Source: Micavibrio sp. (lineage in GTDB: Bacteria > Pseudomonadota > Alphaproteobacteria > UBA9219). From it: a stretch of 58,754 nt of DNA. Shown one piece after another: positions 24,586 through 34,092 of the stretch; within the stretch, counting starts at the first letter, position 1, and every line of letters begins with the position of its first letter. Made by a program: the position numbers and the translations under genes. The DNA is taken from positions 1 through 58,754 of the forward strand of contig DYDA01000014.1 of assembly GCA_020718105.1 (NCBI GenBank). The letters are read 5' to 3'. Below the pieces are notes generated by a model, which worked only from the letters and a program-made list of their open reading frames with translations, searched no databases and was not told where the DNA came from.

Positions 24586-26601
24586 ATGCTCGATCTCGCC
24601 ACAGCTCAAGTTATCCCGTTCGAACCACGTCCCGCTTCGCAAGACCAAGAACAGAAAAATACGGGCACAAGAATCAATTGTTCCGATTCCGTGGATGAGT
24701 ATCTCTCCAAGTCTGATTGGCGCATTAACGCCAACGCGAATGTCGGCTATAGCCATGCTGGACTCGTCAACAATCTTGCGGGAAAAGTGATCGCCAACTT
24801 TTGGCTGGATCAAGTCTATACGCAAGAAGAGGGCGCGGCGCACCGTGAGGGCGATTATCATATCCATGACCTTGATAGCCTTGCTGGCTACTGCGCGGGG
24901 TGGAGCCTCCGTCAACTTCTCAGCGAAGGCTTTAATGGCGTAACGGGGCGCGTGTCCTCACGTCCTCCGCGTCACTTCCGTGAAGCTTTGGGGCAGATGG
25001 CCAACTTCCTTGGTATTTTGCAATCCGAATGGGCGGGGGCTCAGGCTTTTTCTTCGTTTGATACTTATCTGGCGCCTTATGTGTTCCGCGATCAGTTGGA
25101 TGATAAGGAAATCAGCAAGGCAATCCGTCAATTCGTTTATAACCTGAATGTGCCTGCGCGGTGGGGACAGTCACCTTTCACCAACGTGACACTCGACATC
25201 ACGGTTCCCGACGATTTAAAGCCCCAAATGCCGATGGCCAAGGGTGATCATCTGTTCGCAAACCTTAAGCAAGACGAAGCCGATAAGCTTTTGGCGCTGG
25301 CCAAGTATCGTCGTCCAGAGCTAAAAAGTTTGTCTGAGCTGACGTATGCCGATTTCGTCCCTGAGATGGAGCGTATCGTTCTTGCCTATTATGACGTGAT
25401 GACAGAAGGCGATAGCACGGGGCAACCCTTTACCTTCCCGATTCCGACGGTCAACATCACCGAGCAATTTGACTGGAACAACAAAATCGCCGATGCGATC
25501 TTTGAAAACGCCGCCAAGGTGGGAAGTTCATACTTCCAAAACTTTATCGGCAGCCAATATAAGTTGGACGAAAATGGCAAGCTGGTTGAGAACCCTGAAG
25601 CCTATAAGCCTAACGCGGTGCGCTCGATGTGCTGCCGCTTGCAGTTGGATTTGCGCGAGTTGCAAAAGCGCGGCAACGGCCTGTTTGGCTCTGCTGAAAT
25701 GACGGGCTCTATCGGCGTTGTCACGCTGAACATGGCGCGTCTTGGCCACAAGTTTAAGGGCGATGAGACCGGTTTGATCGCCGAGATTGAGCGCCTGATG
25801 GATATGGCCAAAAGCACGTTGGAGAAAAAGCGCGTCTTTGTGAACGAGATGTTTGAGCGCGGCCTTTATCCTTATAGCCGTCGTTATTTGTCGTCTTTCC
25901 GTAATCACTTCAGCACCATTGGCGTCAATGGCATGAACGAGATGATTGAAAACTTCACGGACGGCAAGCACGACATGACCGATCAAGAAGGCATCGCGCT
26001 CACGCTGCGTCTTTTGGATCATATCCGCGCGCGCTTGCGCACATATCAAGAAGAGTCGGGCAACCTGTACAATCTGGAAGCTTCTCCGGCAGAAGGCGCG
26101 ACGTATCGCTTCGCCAAGGAAGATTTAAAGCGTTTTCCGGGAATCAAACAATCCGGTAGCGGCCCCAATATCTATTACACGAACAGCAGCCAGCTTCCTG
26201 CCAGCTGCACCGAGGATCCGTTCGAAGCCTTAGACCTGCAAAACAAACTGCAATGCAAATATACGGGCGGCACAGTTTTGCACATGTACATGAACGAAAA
26301 GCTGGATACGGCGGACTCTTGCCGTCAGTTCGTGAAGGCGGTTTTGACCAATTATCAGCTGCCTTATATCACGATCACGCCTGTCTTCTCGGTCTGCGAT
26401 GAGCATGGCTATTTGAAGGGTGAGCAGCCAACGTGCCCGCATTGCGGTGAAACAACGCAAGTTTGGACACGCGTGATGGGTTACTTCCGCCCCGTGGACA
26501 GCTTTAATATCGGCAAAAAGGGTGAGCATCGTGAGCGCGTCCACTTCACCGAAGACGCGATCCGTAAGCATCACACCTGCACAACAGGTTGCTGCAACTA
26601 G
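24586..26601 (+). CDS. nrdD: anaerobic (class III) ribonucleoside-triphosphate reductase
   Basis: Glycyl-radical enzyme that makes deoxyribonucleotides without oxygen. The 671-residue protein has no N-terminal ATP-cone. Visible parts are the REGDYHIHDLD entry block, the core with NANVGYSHAGL, a cysteine-bearing segment AVRSMCCRLQLDLRE, the zinc-site CPHC near 625, and the C-terminal glycyl-radical loop TRVMGYFRPVD with the radical glycine near 640. It ends with a TTGCC-type cysteine tail. The start follows GGAGGAAATAC. nrdG lies 113 bases downstream. Expression is probably FNR-activated and NrdR-repressed. Confidence 0.95.
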   Translation: MLDLATAQVIPFEPRPASQDQEQKNTGTRINCSDSVDEYLSKSDWRINANANVGYSHAGLVNNLAGKVIANFWLDQVYTQEEGAAHREGDYHIHDLDSLAGYCAGWSLRQLLSEGFNGVTGRVSSRPPRHFREALGQMANFLGILQSEWAGAQAFSSFDTYLAPYVFRDQLDDKEISKAIRQFVYNLNVPARWGQSPFTNVTLDITVPDDLKPQMPMAKGDHLFANLKQDEADKLLALAKYRRPELKSLSELTYADFVPEMERIVLAYYDVMTEGDSTGQPFTFPIPTVNITEQFDWNNKIADAIFENAAKVGSSYFQNFIGSQYKLDENGKLVENPEAYKPNAVRSMCCRLQLDLRELQKRGNGLFGSAEMTGSIGVVTLNMARLGHKFKGDETGLIAEIERLMDMAKSTLEKKRVFVNEMFERGLYPYSRRYLSSFRNHFSTIGVNGMNEMIENFTDGKHDMTDQEGIALTLRLLDHIRARLRTYQEESGNLYNLEASPAEGATYRFAKEDLKRFPGIKQSGSGPNIYYTNSSQLPASCTEDPFEALDLQNKLQCKYTGGTVLHMYMNEKLDTADSCRQFVKAVLTNYQLPYITITPVFSVCDEHGYLKGEQPTCPHCGETTQVWTRVMGYFRPVDSFNIGKKGEHRERVHFTEDAIRKHHTCTTGCCN

Positions 26602-26713
26602 AGTTCAGAGATCGGAGCTCAGAGTTTAGGGGGGGAGGGAAAATAACCCTTTCCCCCTTTCTCTTTTGACGCTCCAATCATCGAACGCTGGCCTCTGAAC
26701 TCTGGACTCTGGA
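26600..26713. repeat. two opposed heptanucleotide tandem arrays
   Basis: After the nrdD stop come four 7-base units of the GAGTTCA type (26601-26628: GAGTTCA, GAGATCG, GAGCTCA, GAGTTTA). Just before nrdG come three units CTCTGAA, CTCTGGA, CTCTGGA (26693-26713), the same unit on the other strand. The arrays give an exact 11-base inverted repeat (26600-26610 with 26693-26703), so the nrdD-nrdG transcript could fold into a long stem whose right arm covers the nrdG start region. Confidence 0.65.
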
Positions 26714-26714
26714 C

Positions 26715-27602
26715 ATGCCTTCTCTTTACGACATCACTCCCTTTTCTCTCCTCGACTACCCAAACGAAATGTCCTGCATCGTTTGGGTGGCGGGGTGCAA
26801 TATGCGCTGCGTTTACTGCCATAATCCTAACATTGTTTTAGGGAAGGGAGAGAAAGAGGACGCAGAGATTTTGGCCTTTCTGGAAAAGCGCGTTGGCAAA
26901 TTATCCGCCGTTGTTTTTTCAGGGGGGGAGGCGACGCTTTACGCCGGATTGCCTGACCTGATGCGTCGCGTGAAGGCGATGGGCTTTAAAATCAAGCTGG
27001 ACACCAATGGCTCTCGCCCCGAAGTTCTACGCGGTCTGTTGGCTGAGGGTCTTGTGGATTATGTCGCGATGGATTTCAAATGCCCGCCGGAAAAAATGGG
27101 GGCGCTGATCGGCACAACCAAATTATGGGAGCCGTTTACGCAAAGTCTGGCGCTGTTGATAGAGGCGGCATCCCCTCCCAAAAACCATGTCATGCCCGCG
27201 AAGGCGGGCATCCAGCCTGTCGGGTCGAAGCTGCGCAGCAGCGTAGCCCGATGCGCAGCTAAAGCGGCGCAAGAAAAGAGTCTTATGCCGCGCGGACGCG
27301 CGGCGCTGGATCCCGCTTTTCAGCGGGATGACGATAAAGGAGAGAGTTTTTCCGGCCCCCCAACACACCCTCTCACCTTTGAAATCCGCACCACCGTTCA
27401 TCCCGATTTGCTGGATGGAAAAGACCTGGCATGGATGGTCGCGTTTTTGGATGAGGCAGGCTATCGCGGGACATACTATATCCAAAACATCGCCTCCACA
27501 GGCGATAAAACCATCGGCAACGTCGCCAAGCCAGAGCGTGTGCTAGACCTTACGTTGATCCCACCTCCGAAGGGGTTTGCGCTGGCGTACCGAAATTTTT
27601 AA
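26715..27602 (+). CDS. nrdG: anaerobic ribonucleotide reductase-activating radical-SAM protein
   Basis: Installs the glycyl radical on NrdD. The 295-residue protein has the radical-SAM motif CNMRCVYC (about residues 29-36) preceded by FSLLDYPNEMSCIVWVAG, the typical NrdG-type opening, then VVFSGGEATL and LDTNGSRP for SAM binding. Odd point: residues of about 158-206 are encoded by a family A palindromic repeat (27189-27333, reading VMPAKAGIQP...) in frame, between the core barrel and EIRTTVHPDLL. There is no standard ribosome-binding site; heptamer repeats (CTCTGGA) lie immediately before the ATG. Confidence 0.88.
   Translation: MPSLYDITPFSLLDYPNEMSCIVWVAGCNMRCVYCHNPNIVLGKGEKEDAEILAFLEKRVGKLSAVVFSGGEATLYAGLPDLMRRVKAMGFKIKLDTNGSRPEVLRGLLAEGLVDYVAMDFKCPPEKMGALIGTTKLWEPFTQSLALLIEAASPPKNHVMPAKAGIQPVGSKLRSSVARCAAKAAQEKSLMPRGRAALDPAFQRDDDKGESFSGPPTHPLTFEIRTTVHPDLLDGKDLAWMVAFLDEAGYRGTYYIQNIASTGDKTIGNVAKPERVLDLTLIPPPKGFALAYRNF
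27189..27333. repeat. family A palindromic repeat inside nrdG
   Basis: Starts GTCATGCCCGCGAAGGCGGG and ends GCTTTTCAGCGGGATGACG. The inner part has CGGACGCGCGGCGCTGGATCC and a matching arm upstream. The outer ends match the copies at 16708-16792 and 45332-45421. The nrdG frame reads through. Confidence 0.8.
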
Positions 27603-28168
27603 AGCCCTAGCTTTTCAGAGAAAGAAGCGACAAGAGCGGTTTTGATCTGATTGCGGAAATGGTGATCGACAGGGGCGGCATAGGTTCTTGCCAAATCTTT
27701 CACGGCCTTTTGGCCTGAAGCAATCTCAATTTCTGCGCGTCCAATCTTTTCCATAAAGGGCGCAAAGGCTTGAAGGGCAAGATTTAAACGCAAGGCATCA
27801 TAAGCCGCGCTCATACGTGTTACCGAAGCTGACTTCTTGGGGCAAGGCGTCGTAATTTCATAGATGGCTTGAAAGCGCTTATTTTCCATCGATTTTAAAC
27901 AATTGTTTTTTGTTTCAGGAAAATGATTTTTTAAAATCTTTGATAGAAGATCAAGGCTTACAGACGCCGTGCGCAAAGTGTCATAAGACAGCAAAGTTGT
28001 TCTTATATCCAAAACAACTTGATCCGGTTCTTCGCGGTAAAAGAGCGTGCTGATGATATCTTGAGGGGATGCTTTGTCCTTGACCATGGTCATCGTCGTG
28101 TCATGAAGCGACTTAAAGCTTTTTTGAAGCCGCTCGGAAATCTCTGTCGTCGTCATTTCTTGGGTCAT
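27599..28168 (-). CDS. hypothetical protein, 189 aa
   Basis: Not recognised. The start MTQEMTTTEISERLQ at 28168 is chosen because AGGAG lies seven bases before it; an ATG six bases upstream is too close to that site. The protein is soluble and mostly helical by composition, with scattered cysteines (CLKS, CPKKS). Its stop overlaps the convergent nrdG stop by four bases. The gene at 28204-28833 lies just upstream with 35 bases between, so the two probably form an operon. Confidence 0.6.
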   Translation of the reverse strand: MTQEMTTTEISERLQKSFKSLHDTTMTMVKDKASPQDIISTLFYREEPDQVVLDIRTTLLSYDTLRTASVSLDLLSKILKNHFPETKNNCLKSMENKRFQAIYEITTPCPKKSASVTRMSAAYDALRLNLALQAFAPFMEKIGRAEIEIASGQKAVKDLARTYAAPVDHHFRNQIKTALVASFSEKLGL

Positions 28169-28203
28169 GTTCATTCTCCTGATAAAAAGGGGGCAAAAAG
28201 AAT

Positions 28204-28833
28204 TTAGCCTAGATTAGGGGATGGAGCGGAAGGGGCGCGGCTGATTCCTAAACCCAAATCACGCAGCTTCCCTAAGCCTTGCGCATTCAGAACATTTTTT
28301 ATAAAAGCGCCGCGTTCTTCTTGGGGAAGAGCCATAGCAACCAAGGCCTCAACTTTTTTATGAGCCTTTGTCAATTCAGCATGAGCTTTTTTATAAAGCG
28401 CCAAGCGATAAGCGCATCTCACAAGGTCCAAATCTTTCTGTGAACAAGAAAGTGTCAGCATCATGCTGCTTTTAAGATTCTTGATCGGGCGACCATGAAC
28501 GGAAGCCTTGGGTATCGTAGAGGAAAAGGTGGGCGTTACAGCGCCGGTATGATGAAGGCCAGCAGGAATATAGGCATAGTCTTCTTGAATATCTTTTTGG
28601 GAAAGGCCTGCGGTTAAGAACGTCTTTTTGAAATCTTTGACGCAATCTAATCCAGAATCCATGAAATGTGATTCCGGTGTTGTATCCAAATGAACCACAA
28701 CCATATCGGCCACCTGTACAAAAGAGATCGCTTCTTTTTGACCATCCTTGGGGTAATCCATGGCGAGAGCGAAAAGATTTTGAAATTCTTCTTTGATGCT
28801 TTGATAAAGGGATTTGTTGTTGGCTTCGGTCAT
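28204..28833 (-). CDS. hypothetical protein, 209 aa
   Basis: Not recognised. The start MTEANNKSLYQSIK at 28833 follows a strong GGAGG site eight bases upstream. The protein is soluble, with a helical C-terminal half (ALYKKAHAELTKAHKKVEAL, about residues 148-167) and a glycine/proline-rich tail. It is similar in size and character to the product of the following gene, and both may belong to one lineage-specific family, but I see no clear shared motif. Divergent from glmS. Confidence 0.6.
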   Translation of the reverse strand: MTEANNKSLYQSIKEEFQNLFALAMDYPKDGQKEAISFVQVADMVVVHLDTTPESHFMDSGLDCVKDFKKTFLTAGLSQKDIQEDYAYIPAGLHHTGAVTPTFSSTIPKASVHGRPIKNLKSSMMLTLSCSQKDLDLVRCAYRLALYKKAHAELTKAHKKVEALVAMALPQEERGAFIKNVLNAQGLGKLRDLGLGISRAPSAPSPNLG

Positions 28834-29066
28834 ATAAATGCCTCCTGCGTATAGGGTTGTGCGACGAAATCGACGAAATGTTGCATGAGAAAAGACAGAT
28901 GACAAGGTTGCAAGTAAAAATATATTGGTTAATCACACTGTTTTCTTCTCGAGCCGTAACATTTTGTCGCGCAAGTTGACGGGCAAGGGGATTGCCAAGA
29001 CGCGTGATGCGGCGCAAAAAGGGGGCAGTTATTTCCTTCCTTTTCTTTTTAAGGAGTCCCCTTCTC

Positions 29067-30887
29067 ATGTGCGGTATCGTTGGTATTTTAGCGCAGCGTC
29101 CTGTCGCCGCTGTCTTGGTTGATGGCCTCAAAAGGTTGGAGTATCGCGGCTATGACAGCGCGGGCGTGGCGACTTTGGTTAATGGCTGCATTGAAACGCG
29201 CCGCGCTGTGGGCAAGCTTCAGGCGCTGGCAACCAAGCTAGAGCAAGAGCCATTAGCGGGCGATGTCGGAATCGGTCACACACGCTGGGCCACGCATGGC
29301 CGCCCGACAGAGGATAACGCGCATCCCCATTTTTCCGCGCAAGTCGCCGTCGTGCATAACGGCATTATCGAAAATTATCGCGAGCTGCGTAAGGAGCTGG
29401 AGGCCAAAGGCCATGTCTTTAAATCCGAGACGGATACCGAGAGCATCGCGCATCTCATCACCGATTATCTGCAAGGCGGTTTGACGCCGCAAGCCGCAAC
29501 GGCCAAAGCGCTTAAAAGGCTGGAGGGCGCGTTTGCCCTTGCCATTATTTTTACGGGACATGACGGTTTGCTGATCGGCGCGCGGCGCGGCAGCCCGCTT
29601 GCCATCGGTTATGGCGGTACGGAAATGTATCTGGGCTCAGACGCGCTGGCGCTTGCGCCGCTGACGAACCGCATTTCCTATATGGAGGAGGGCGACTGGG
29701 TTGAGCTGACGGCCGGAAAAGCCATCGTTCACGATAAAGACGATCACATTGTTGAGCGCAAGATTCAAGAAACGGCGCTTTCTGGCGCGGTGATAGGCAA
29801 GGGCGAGTATCGCCACTTTATGCTCAAAGAGATTTTCGAGCAGCCCGCCGTGATCGGCGACACGATGAACGCGCTGGCAACCGCCGAGGGGCATTTGTCG
29901 ATGCCACCGTTGCCGTTCGAATGGAAAGAGATTTCACGTCTCACCATCGTGGCGTGCGGCACGGCGTATTATGCGGGCATGGTGGCCAAGTATTGGTTTG
30001 AACAGTTGGCCGGATTATCGGTTGAGATTGATGTTGCCTCCGAGTTCCGCTATCGCGGCTCGCCCATGCCTGAGGGCGGCGCGATGATTGTCATCTCGCA
30101 GTCAGGCGAGACGGCGGACACGCTCGCCGCGCTGAATTATGCCAAGCAGCATGGGCAAAAGATTTTGGCCGTCGTCAACGCGCAGCACAGCACGATTGCG
30201 CGGCAGGCGGATGCCATAGTGGCAACGCTTTGCGGCCCCGAAATCTCTGTCGCGTCCACCAAGGCGTTCACGACGCAGCTGACTGTTTTGCTGTGTCTGG
30301 CGTTGGATGCGGCAAAGGCGCGTGGCACGCTGTCCGTTGAAAAAGAATCTGAAATTTTGCAAGCCCTGCGCGAGGTTCCGGCCAAGCTCAACGACGTTCT
30401 GCGCGAAGATCACAAGATTCAGGAACTGGCGCAAAAGATTTGCGATGCGAAGGACGTGCTTTATCTGGGGCGCGGGTTGATGTATCCCGTCGCGCTTGAG
30501 GGCGCTTTGAAGCTGAAAGAAATCTCGTATATTCATGCGGAAGGTTATCCGGCGGGAGAGCTGAAGCACGGCCCCATCGCGCTGATTGATGAGACGATGC
30601 CTGTCGTCGTCGTCGCGCCGCATGATGCGCTGTTTGAAAAGACGGCCTCTAACATTCAAGAGGTCGTTGCGCGGGGCGGCAAGGTTGTTCTTTTCACCGA
30701 CAAGGCTGGCCTTGCCAACATGGGCAGCAAGCCATACTGGGTCACGACGCTGCCGGAATGCCACCCCGTCGTCGCGCCGATCCTTTATACCATTCCTGTG
30801 CAGCTTCTGGCCTATTACACCGCGTTGGCCAAAGGCACAGACGTTGACCAACCCCGCAACCTCGCCAAAAGTGTGACGGTGGAGTAG
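29067..30887 (+). CDS. glmS: glutamine--fructose-6-phosphate aminotransferase (isomerizing)
   Basis: Makes glucosamine-6-phosphate from fructose-6-phosphate and glutamine, the entry to peptidoglycan and lipopolysaccharide sugars. The start at 29067 exposes Cys2 of MCGIVGIL, the glutaminase nucleophile, and follows AAGGAG. The glutaminase domain (HTRWATHGRPTEDNAHPH) is followed by two SIS isomerase domains (VACGTAYYAG near 290, SQSGETADTLAAL, LGRGLMYPVALEGALKLKE) and the C-terminal LAKSVTVE. The 606-residue length is normal. A terminator follows at 30919-30944. Confidence 0.96.
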   Translation: MCGIVGILAQRPVAAVLVDGLKRLEYRGYDSAGVATLVNGCIETRRAVGKLQALATKLEQEPLAGDVGIGHTRWATHGRPTEDNAHPHFSAQVAVVHNGIIENYRELRKELEAKGHVFKSETDTESIAHLITDYLQGGLTPQAATAKALKRLEGAFALAIIFTGHDGLLIGARRGSPLAIGYGGTEMYLGSDALALAPLTNRISYMEEGDWVELTAGKAIVHDKDDHIVERKIQETALSGAVIGKGEYRHFMLKEIFEQPAVIGDTMNALATAEGHLSMPPLPFEWKEISRLTIVACGTAYYAGMVAKYWFEQLAGLSVEIDVASEFRYRGSPMPEGGAMIVISQSGETADTLAALNYAKQHGQKILAVVNAQHSTIARQADAIVATLCGPEISVASTKAFTTQLTVLLCLALDAAKARGTLSVEKESEILQALREVPAKLNDVLREDHKIQELAQKICDAKDVLYLGRGLMYPVALEGALKLKEISYIHAEGYPAGELKHGPIALIDETMPVVVVAPHDALFEKTASNIQEVVARGGKVVLFTDKAGLANMGSKPYWVTTLPECHPVVAPILYTIPVQLLAYYTALAKGTDVDQPRNLAKSVTVE

Positions 30888-30918
30888 GGTCTAGAAAAGC
30901 AGGCCAACGAGGCTCAAG

Positions 30919-30944
30919 AGAGGGGGCAAAGTAACCCCCTTTTT
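30919..30944 (+). terminator. rho-independent terminator of glmS
   Basis: AGAGGGGG, loop CAAAGTAA, CCCCCTTTTT: a stem of about eight pairs with a T run, 32 bases after the glmS stop. Confidence 0.7.
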
Positions 30945-30986
30945 GCCCTCCTTTTGACCTCTTTTTCGCCCCCTTTTTCGCCTCAT

Positions 30987-31023
30987 AAAAAACCCAATAG
31001 AATCAACGAATCTTGGGTTTTTT
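30987..31023. terminator. second hairpin terminator, both directions
   Basis: AAAAAACCCAA (30987-30997) pairs exactly with TTGGGTTTTTT (31013-31023) around a 15-base loop, giving T runs on both strands. Confidence 0.65.
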
Positions 31024-31424
31024 ATCGATTCTCAGCCCGAAGAGCGTAGGATTGTGCCTCTCGATCGCCTTCCGCTCAAAGTTAATGCCGTAACCCATTG
31101 AAATATAAGAAAACTGACTCGGTTTTGGGCAGCAGCTAACTCATTGATTCATAAAGCTTTTGTAAGCGTCGCCCGATTTTGGATCGCCAAAAGCAAAAAT
31201 GCGTGACGATTGGGAGGCAGGGACTTGGGGCTAGGGGCTAGGGACTAGGGGAGGACTCTCCCTCCTGCCGTCCGCACGCAGGCCTTGACGAAGGCCAAGG
31301 CCGAAGATGCGGAATGACGATGGGTTATGCAAGAGGTCTATTAACTCGTTGGTATTAGTCAATTGCGAATCCGTATGAAAACAGGCAAATTGACAATGGC
31401 TTTTGATGAAAGGATTTTTGCCCC
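31024..31424. other. 401-base stretch before fhs with repeat remnants
   Basis: No gene seen. 31221-31255 is a heptamer tandem array (listed separately). 31256-31320 is GC-rich with GTCCGCACGC and GCGGAATGACG, a probable worn palindromic repeat. TTGACA at 31391-31396 might be a -35 for fhs, but no good -10 follows, and AAAGGA precedes the start by 11 bases. Confidence 0.4.
31221..31255 (+). repeat. heptanucleotide tandem array GGRCTAG
   Basis: Five consecutive 7-base units: GGACTTG, GGGCTAG, GGGCTAG, GGACTAG, GGGAGGA. Different unit from the arrays at 26600-26713 but the same period, like the short tandem heptamers known from filamentous cyanobacteria. Confidence 0.7.
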
Positions 31425-33101
31425 ATGACCGCGCCTCTTGATGACATCACAATTGCCCGCAACACCAATCTTGCCCCCATTGAGGACATTGGCGCGAAGA
31501 TCGGTCTTTCGGCGGCCTCGCTGTATCGCTATGGCCCCTATAAGGCCAAGATCGATATGGAGACGATCACGGGCATCGCAGCCAAACCGGCTACGGGCAA
31601 GCTGATCCTTGTCACCGCGATTAGTCCCACGACGGCGGGCGAAGGCAAGACCACCACCACCATCGGCCTTGGCGATGCGCTGACGCGGCGCGGCAAAAAG
31701 ACTCTCATTTGCTTGCGTGAGCCTTCGCTTGGCCCCTGCTTTGGCATGAAGGGTGGCGCGACAGGCGGCGGCAAGGCGCAGGTCGCGCCGATGGATGAGA
31801 TCAACCTGCATTTCACGGGCGATTTCCACGCGATCACCTCGGCCAACAATCTGCTGGCCGCGATGCTGGACAACCATATTTACTGGGGCAACGCACTGGG
31901 CATCGACCCGTCCAAAATCACATGGCGGCGCGTGATGGATATGAACGACCGCGCCCTTCGCCAAATCGTCGTTGGTCTTGGCAACAACGGCCAAGTGCGC
32001 GAGGACGGCTTTGATATTTCGGTGGCGTCCGAGGTCATGGCCATCTTCTGCCTTGCCCGCACCTATCAAGATTTGGAAGAGCGCCTTGGCAATATCATCC
32101 TTGGCCAGAAGTTTGACAAAAGCTTTGTCCGCGCCCGCGACATCATGGCCGCACCCGCGATGACAGCGCTTTTGCGCGATGCGCTTCAACCCAACCTTGT
32201 GCAAACGCTGGAAGGCACGCCTACGCTTATTCACGGCGGCCCCTTTGCCAACATCGCGCATGGCTGCAATTCGGTCATCGCAACGGAAACCGCGCTACGG
32301 CTGGCCGACTTCGTGGTAACCGAGGCTGGCTTTGGCGCGGATTTGGGCGCGGAAAAGTTTTTGAACATCAAATGCCGCCAAGCAGGCCTTGCACCTGCCG
32401 CCATCGTCGTTGTCGCCACCGTTCGCGCCCTGAAGATGCATGGCGGCGTGGCCAAAGACCAATTGGCCACCGAGAATGTGGAGGCCGTCCGCGCAGGCCT
32501 TGGCAACCTGATCCGCCATGTTGAAAACGTGCAGAAGTTCGGCGTGCCCGCGCTGGTTGCCATCAACCAATTCACCAGCGATACGCAAGCCGAGATGAAC
32601 GTGATCCATGAAGCTTGCACCAAAATCGGCGTTTCCGCCCATTTCTGCAACCATTGGGCAGAGGGCGGCGCGGGCGCTTTGACTCTCGCCGACGAAGTGG
32701 CCACCGTGGCGACATCGGGCAAAGCGGCGTTCAAAGTGCTTTATCCGAATGAGATGAAACTGGTCGATAAAATCCGCACCGTAGCGCGAGAAATTTACCG
32801 CGCCGACGACATCGACCTTGCCCCCGCTGCTGCGCGGAAGTTGGAATTGTTCGAAAAGGAAGGGTATGGCCATCTGCCCGTCTGCATGGCGAAAACGCAG
32901 TATAGCTTTACCGCCGACCCCACGCGCTTTGGCGCTCCCGATGGGCATATCACGCCTGTGCGCGATGTGCGGCTGTCGGCAGGCGCAGGGTTTGTTGTGG
33001 CGCTGTGCGGTGAGATTATGACGATGCCGGGCCTCTCGCGCACCCCAGCCGCGCACAAAATTCACGTCAACAAAGAAGGCCAAATTGACGGGCTGTTTTA
33101 A
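31425..33101 (+). CDS. fhs: formate--tetrahydrofolate ligase
   Basis: ATP-dependent ligation of formate to tetrahydrofolate, giving 10-formyl-THF for purine synthesis and one-carbon metabolism. The 558-residue protein has the family P-loop region [18 protein letters not shown] (about residues 66-83), [19 protein letters not shown] and the [13 protein letters not shown] block. In an organism able to live without oxygen, it can use formate as a one-carbon source; purH in this window consumes 10-formyl-THF. The start follows GAAAGGA. Confidence 0.96.
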   Translation: MTAPLDDITIARNTNLAPIEDIGAKIGLSAASLYRYGPYKAKIDMETITGIAAKPATGKLILVTAISPTTAGEGKTTTTIGLGDALTRRGKKTLICLREPSLGPCFGMKGGATGGGKAQVAPMDEINLHFTGDFHAITSANNLLAAMLDNHIYWGNALGIDPSKITWRRVMDMNDRALRQIVVGLGNNGQVREDGFDISVASEVMAIFCLARTYQDLEERLGNIILGQKFDKSFVRARDIMAAPAMTALLRDALQPNLVQTLEGTPTLIHGGPFANIAHGCNSVIATETALRLADFVVTEAGFGADLGAEKFLNIKCRQAGLAPAAIVVVATVRALKMHGGVAKDQLATENVEAVRAGLGNLIRHVENVQKFGVPALVAINQFTSDTQAEMNVIHEACTKIGVSAHFCNHWAEGGAGALTLADEVATVATSGKAAFKVLYPNEMKLVDKIRTVAREIYRADDIDLAPAAARKLELFEKEGYGHLPVCMAKTQYSFTADPTRFGAPDGHITPVRDVRLSAGAGFVVALCGEIMTMPGLSRTPAAHKIHVNKEGQIDGLF

Positions 33102-33105
33102 CGGT

Positions 33106-33942
33106 TCAGCGCGTTATTTCTTCTGCCAGCCAACCGCTCTCGCGCAAAGAGCGTAACGTCTGTGCGTTCTCGCGCTTGGCAAGGCGACGACCATCTGCGC
33201 CAAGGATTAAGGGATGATGATGGTATTCTGGTGTTGGTAAGCCCAACAAAAATTGCAAGAGGCAGTGAAGATCGGTGGCGGGAATCAAATCTGCCCCTCG
33301 CGTGACCAACGTCACGCCTTGTAAAGCATCATCCACCACAACGCTTAGATGATAGCTGGTTGGCACGTCGCGGCGAGCAAGGACAACATCGCCAAAGCGC
33401 TCTGGCTGCGCGATCACGTCACCCACGCCGCGATCATGCCAGCGCAAAGCGCCGCCTTTGCCCACTTTCGCCAACGCTTTTTGCATATCAAGGCGCCAAA
33501 CAGGGGCGCGCTGCGCTTCTTTTTCTTTGGCTTCTAAAGACGTCAAACGGCGGCACGTTCCGGCATAAAGAACCTCTCTTGCCGTAGCCCCTTCTTGCGG
33601 CGCGAAGCCCGAAGCGGCAGCCTCGGCCTCCACCTCTTTGCGCGTGCAATAGCAGGGGTACACCAAGCCCATGGCTTTCAATGTGTCCAGCGCTTGCCGA
33701 TAATCTTCCTGATGTTCAGATTGGTGGCGCACAGGCGTTGGCCAATCCAGCCCTAGCCATTTCAAATCTTCATAGATTCCCTCGATAAAAGAAGCCTTGC
33801 AGCGCACTGGGTCGATATCCTCAATACGCAGCAAAAACAGCCCACCTTCTTCCATGGCGGCGCGATAAGCGAACAGGGCTGAAGCTGCGTGACCTCGGTG
33901 AAGCGCCCCCGTTGGGCTGGGCGCAAAGCGCGTGATGATCAT
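33106..33942 (-). CDS. gluQ: glutamyl-Q tRNA(Asp) synthetase
   Basis: A truncated glutamyl-tRNA synthetase paralogue that attaches glutamate to queuosine in tRNA-Asp. The start at 33942 gives MIITRFAPSPTGALHRGH, the class I HIGH-type motif, after an AAAGG site. The zinc-binding cysteines (YPCYCTRKE and YAGTCRR) and the KMSKS equivalent (RRLAKRENAQ near 255) are seen. The anticodon-binding domain is absent, as expected at 278 residues. Convergent with fhs, four bases between stops. Confidence 0.93.
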   Translation of the reverse strand: MIITRFAPSPTGALHRGHAASALFAYRAAMEEGGLFLLRIEDIDPVRCKASFIEGIYEDLKWLGLDWPTPVRHQSEHQEDYRQALDTLKAMGLVYPCYCTRKEVEAEAAASGFAPQEGATAREVLYAGTCRRLTSLEAKEKEAQRAPVWRLDMQKALAKVGKGGALRWHDRGVGDVIAQPERFGDVVLARRDVPTSYHLSVVVDDALQGVTLVTRGADLIPATDLHCLLQFLLGLPTPEYHHHPLILGADGRRLAKRENAQTLRSLRESGWLAEEITR

Positions 33943-34092
33943 AAAAGAACCTTTGTTTGAAAGGACAAACAGGGACTCTGATGGAAATTTTAGGTGATGG
34001 ATCGCTTTCCCCGCATCAAGGACAGGGTCGCAATGGCGGTTGTGCAAAGAAGGCTATAAAACCAATAAAACGCCCCCATGCCACAAACCGCG

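Noticed and set aside
28834-29066. glmS ribozyme or riboswitch
   Set aside because: No conserved ribozyme core, and that element belongs to Gram-positive bacteria.
30102-30851. 249-codon frame opposite glmS
   Set aside because: Shadow of a GC-rich conserved gene; glmS is complete on the other strand.
31359-32261. 300-codon frame opposite fhs
   Set aside because: Antisense to an intact enzyme and extends into its promoter region.
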